From CAISCU01 sp943361925 (GTDB taxonomy: Bacteria > Bacteroidota > Bacteroidia > UKL13-3), in assembly GCA_943361925.1 (NCBI GenBank), contig CALRIT020000014.1:1-64000 (forward strand): a stretch of 64,000 nt of DNA. The letters run 5' to 3'. This document shows positions 63,048 through 64,000 of the stretch, piece after piece; position 1 is the stretch's first letter; each line of letters starts with the position of its first letter. The notes under the pieces were generated by a model. That model had not been told where the DNA came from, ran no database searches, and saw only the letters and a program-made list of their open reading frames with translations. Made by a program: the position numbers and the translations under genes.

Positions 63048-64000
63048 TTAAGGCTTGGCTATTGCTTCTATAGCTGCTTTAAGTCCTTTATCATTTTGTT
63101 GAATCACCATATAATATCCTTTATCTCTCCAAATTTGACGAGCCATTAAAGCTTTAATTTGAAGTTTGATAAAGGCCTCAGATTTTTTACTATCTGCAAT
63201 TGATGGTGAAGCACAACCCTGAGTTACTGCAAATCTGATAAACTCTTGATAAGCTTCATTACTTAATTGATATGCTTTTGCATAGGCCTCTAATTCTTTA
63301 ATTCCGGTAATGGAAGCTCTGTTTCTATCTAAATAATCGTAAGCAAATTTCCCAATCAAAGCATTTGATGCTACTTCTGTAAGGAACCTGCTACTAAAAC
63401 TTGTATCCAAAGGCACAAATACATCAGGATAAATTCCACCACCACCATAAACTACTCTACCTTTTACTTTAGTGAAGTAAGGAGTTGAATCAAAAATGGC
63501 TTCTTTCTTTTGGTCTTCCAATTCACCATTTTCATATCGGGTTAACAAATCGTGTTCGTAATCCATCGCACTTTCGTACGATTTTTGAATACATCTTTCG
63601 CTTGGTGTATAATATCTGGCAACTGTTAAACGCACTGCTGAACCATCCTTTAATTCAAATGGTTCTTGCACCAATCCTTTTCCGAAACTTCTTCTTCCAA
63701 CTATAATTCCACGGTCCCAATCCTGAATAGCGCCGCTTAAAATTTCACTTGCAGAGGCAGAACCTTCATCAATTAATATAGCTAGTTTACCTTCTTCAAA
63801 AACACCTCTTGTGTCGGTAAAATATTCTGATTTAGGTTTGTTTAATCCTTTAGTAAAAACCATTAATTTTTTATCACCTAAAAATTCATCAACCAATTTT
63901 GTAGCAGTGGTTAAATAGCCACCAGGGTTTCCTCTTAAATCAAGAATCAAGTTTTCTAAACCCGATTTTTTCAATTCATTAAAAGCTGTTAGAAACTCAT
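63048..64000 (-). CDS. S41-family C-terminal processing protease (5' end outside window)
   Basis: The C-terminal 317 residues of a CtpA/Prc-type protease; the frame stays open to the window edge, so the N-terminal signal, PDZ domain and start are missing. The visible part holds LILDLRGNPGGYLTTATKLVDEFL, the catalytic serine region ILIDEGSASASEILSGAIQDW, the catalytic lysine loop VGRRSFGKGLVQ and the terminal tail YYTPSERCIQKSY. About 180 residues after the protease core form a helical C-terminal extension (residues YENGELEDQKK to the end). It is a periplasmic tail-specific protease; exact substrates are unknown. Confidence 0.92.
   Translation of the reverse strand, partial: EFLTAFNELKKSGLENLILDLRGNPGGYLTTATKLVDEFLGDKKLMVFTKGLNKPKSEYFTDTRGVFEEGKLAILIDEGSASASEILSGAIQDWDRGIIVGRRSFGKGLVQEPFELKDGSAVRLTVARYYTPSERCIQKSYESAMDYEHDLLTRYENGELEDQKKEAIFDSTPYFTKVKGRVVYGGGGIYPDVFVPLDTSFSSRFLTEVASNALIGKFAYDYLDRNRASITGIKELEAYAKAYQLSNEAYQEFIRFAVTQGCASPSIADSKKSEAFIKLQIKALMARQIWRDKGYYMVIQQNDKGLKAAIEAIAKP

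Overview
This 64 kb window is chromosomal DNA from a Bacteroidota bacterium, most likely a gliding or surface-adhering member of the Flavobacteriia/Sphingobacteriia side of the phylum. The case rests on the gliding lipoprotein gene gldH next to a PSP1/RicT gene, several secreted proteins with type IX secretion system (T9SS) C-terminal sorting domains of both type A and type B (CHU_C), a PorP/SprF-type outer membrane protein, the short region-1.1-less RpoD typical of the phylum, a fused E1 alpha/beta 2-oxoacid dehydrogenase, low G+C content, and at least one exact TTTG-N20-TAnnTTTG promoter. No tRNA, rRNA, CRISPR array, insertion sequence or prophage was recognised.

Layout. 1-8300: a lipid-anchored trypsin-like protease gene, then a minus-strand block with rpoD, feoB, feoA, a family-9 glycosyltransferase and an MsbA-type ABC exporter. 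8370-13382: a plus-strand housekeeping run of comM (YifB), holB, ricT and gldH, with an antisense-oriented small zinc-ribbon gene between comM and holB. 13386-16211: a minus-strand run tatC, rpiB, meaB, FMN reductase. 16407-40976: the centrepiece, 24.5 kb on the plus strand: a LytTR response regulator, a TPR-sensor histidine kinase, a 4902-residue LamG/FN3 giant with a type A sorting domain, a 1721-residue protein with 15 cadherin-like repeats and a type B sorting domain, a PorP/SprF protein and an OmpA-like lipoprotein-sized protein. It reads as a regulated T9SS surface-adhesin locus comparable in logic to sprB-sprF, but with a different giant partner.

41108-47593 (minus): a rhodanese sulfurtransferase, a small redox/stress group (Crp/Fnr regulator, AhpD-like protein, DUF417 membrane protein), a VOC/PhnB-like protein, a GxxExxY putative nuclease embedded among inverted 9-bp minisatellite arrays, a methyltransferase whose C-terminus is written in the same repeat, and an M48 protease. 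47594-48431 is an 838-bp non-coding, apparently decayed stretch. 48432-60103 (minus): purL, three intact and one broken copy of a tandemly duplicated T9SS-exported protein family, an 802-residue T9SS-exported multidomain protein, and the fused E1 dehydrogenase. 60208-63041 (plus): a tandem universal stress protein, a CPA2 cation/proton antiporter and trmB. The window ends inside an S41 C-terminal processing protease.

The most interesting material is the adhesin locus: a three-domain super-period in the cadherin array, LamG domains nested inside other beta-sandwich domains of the giant, a domain shared between the two giant proteins, a hairpin touching the giant gene's start codon and a hairpin between the regulator and kinase genes. 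Second is the GxxExxY/minisatellite element, and third the tandem exported-protein family with a deletion-frameshift pseudogene.
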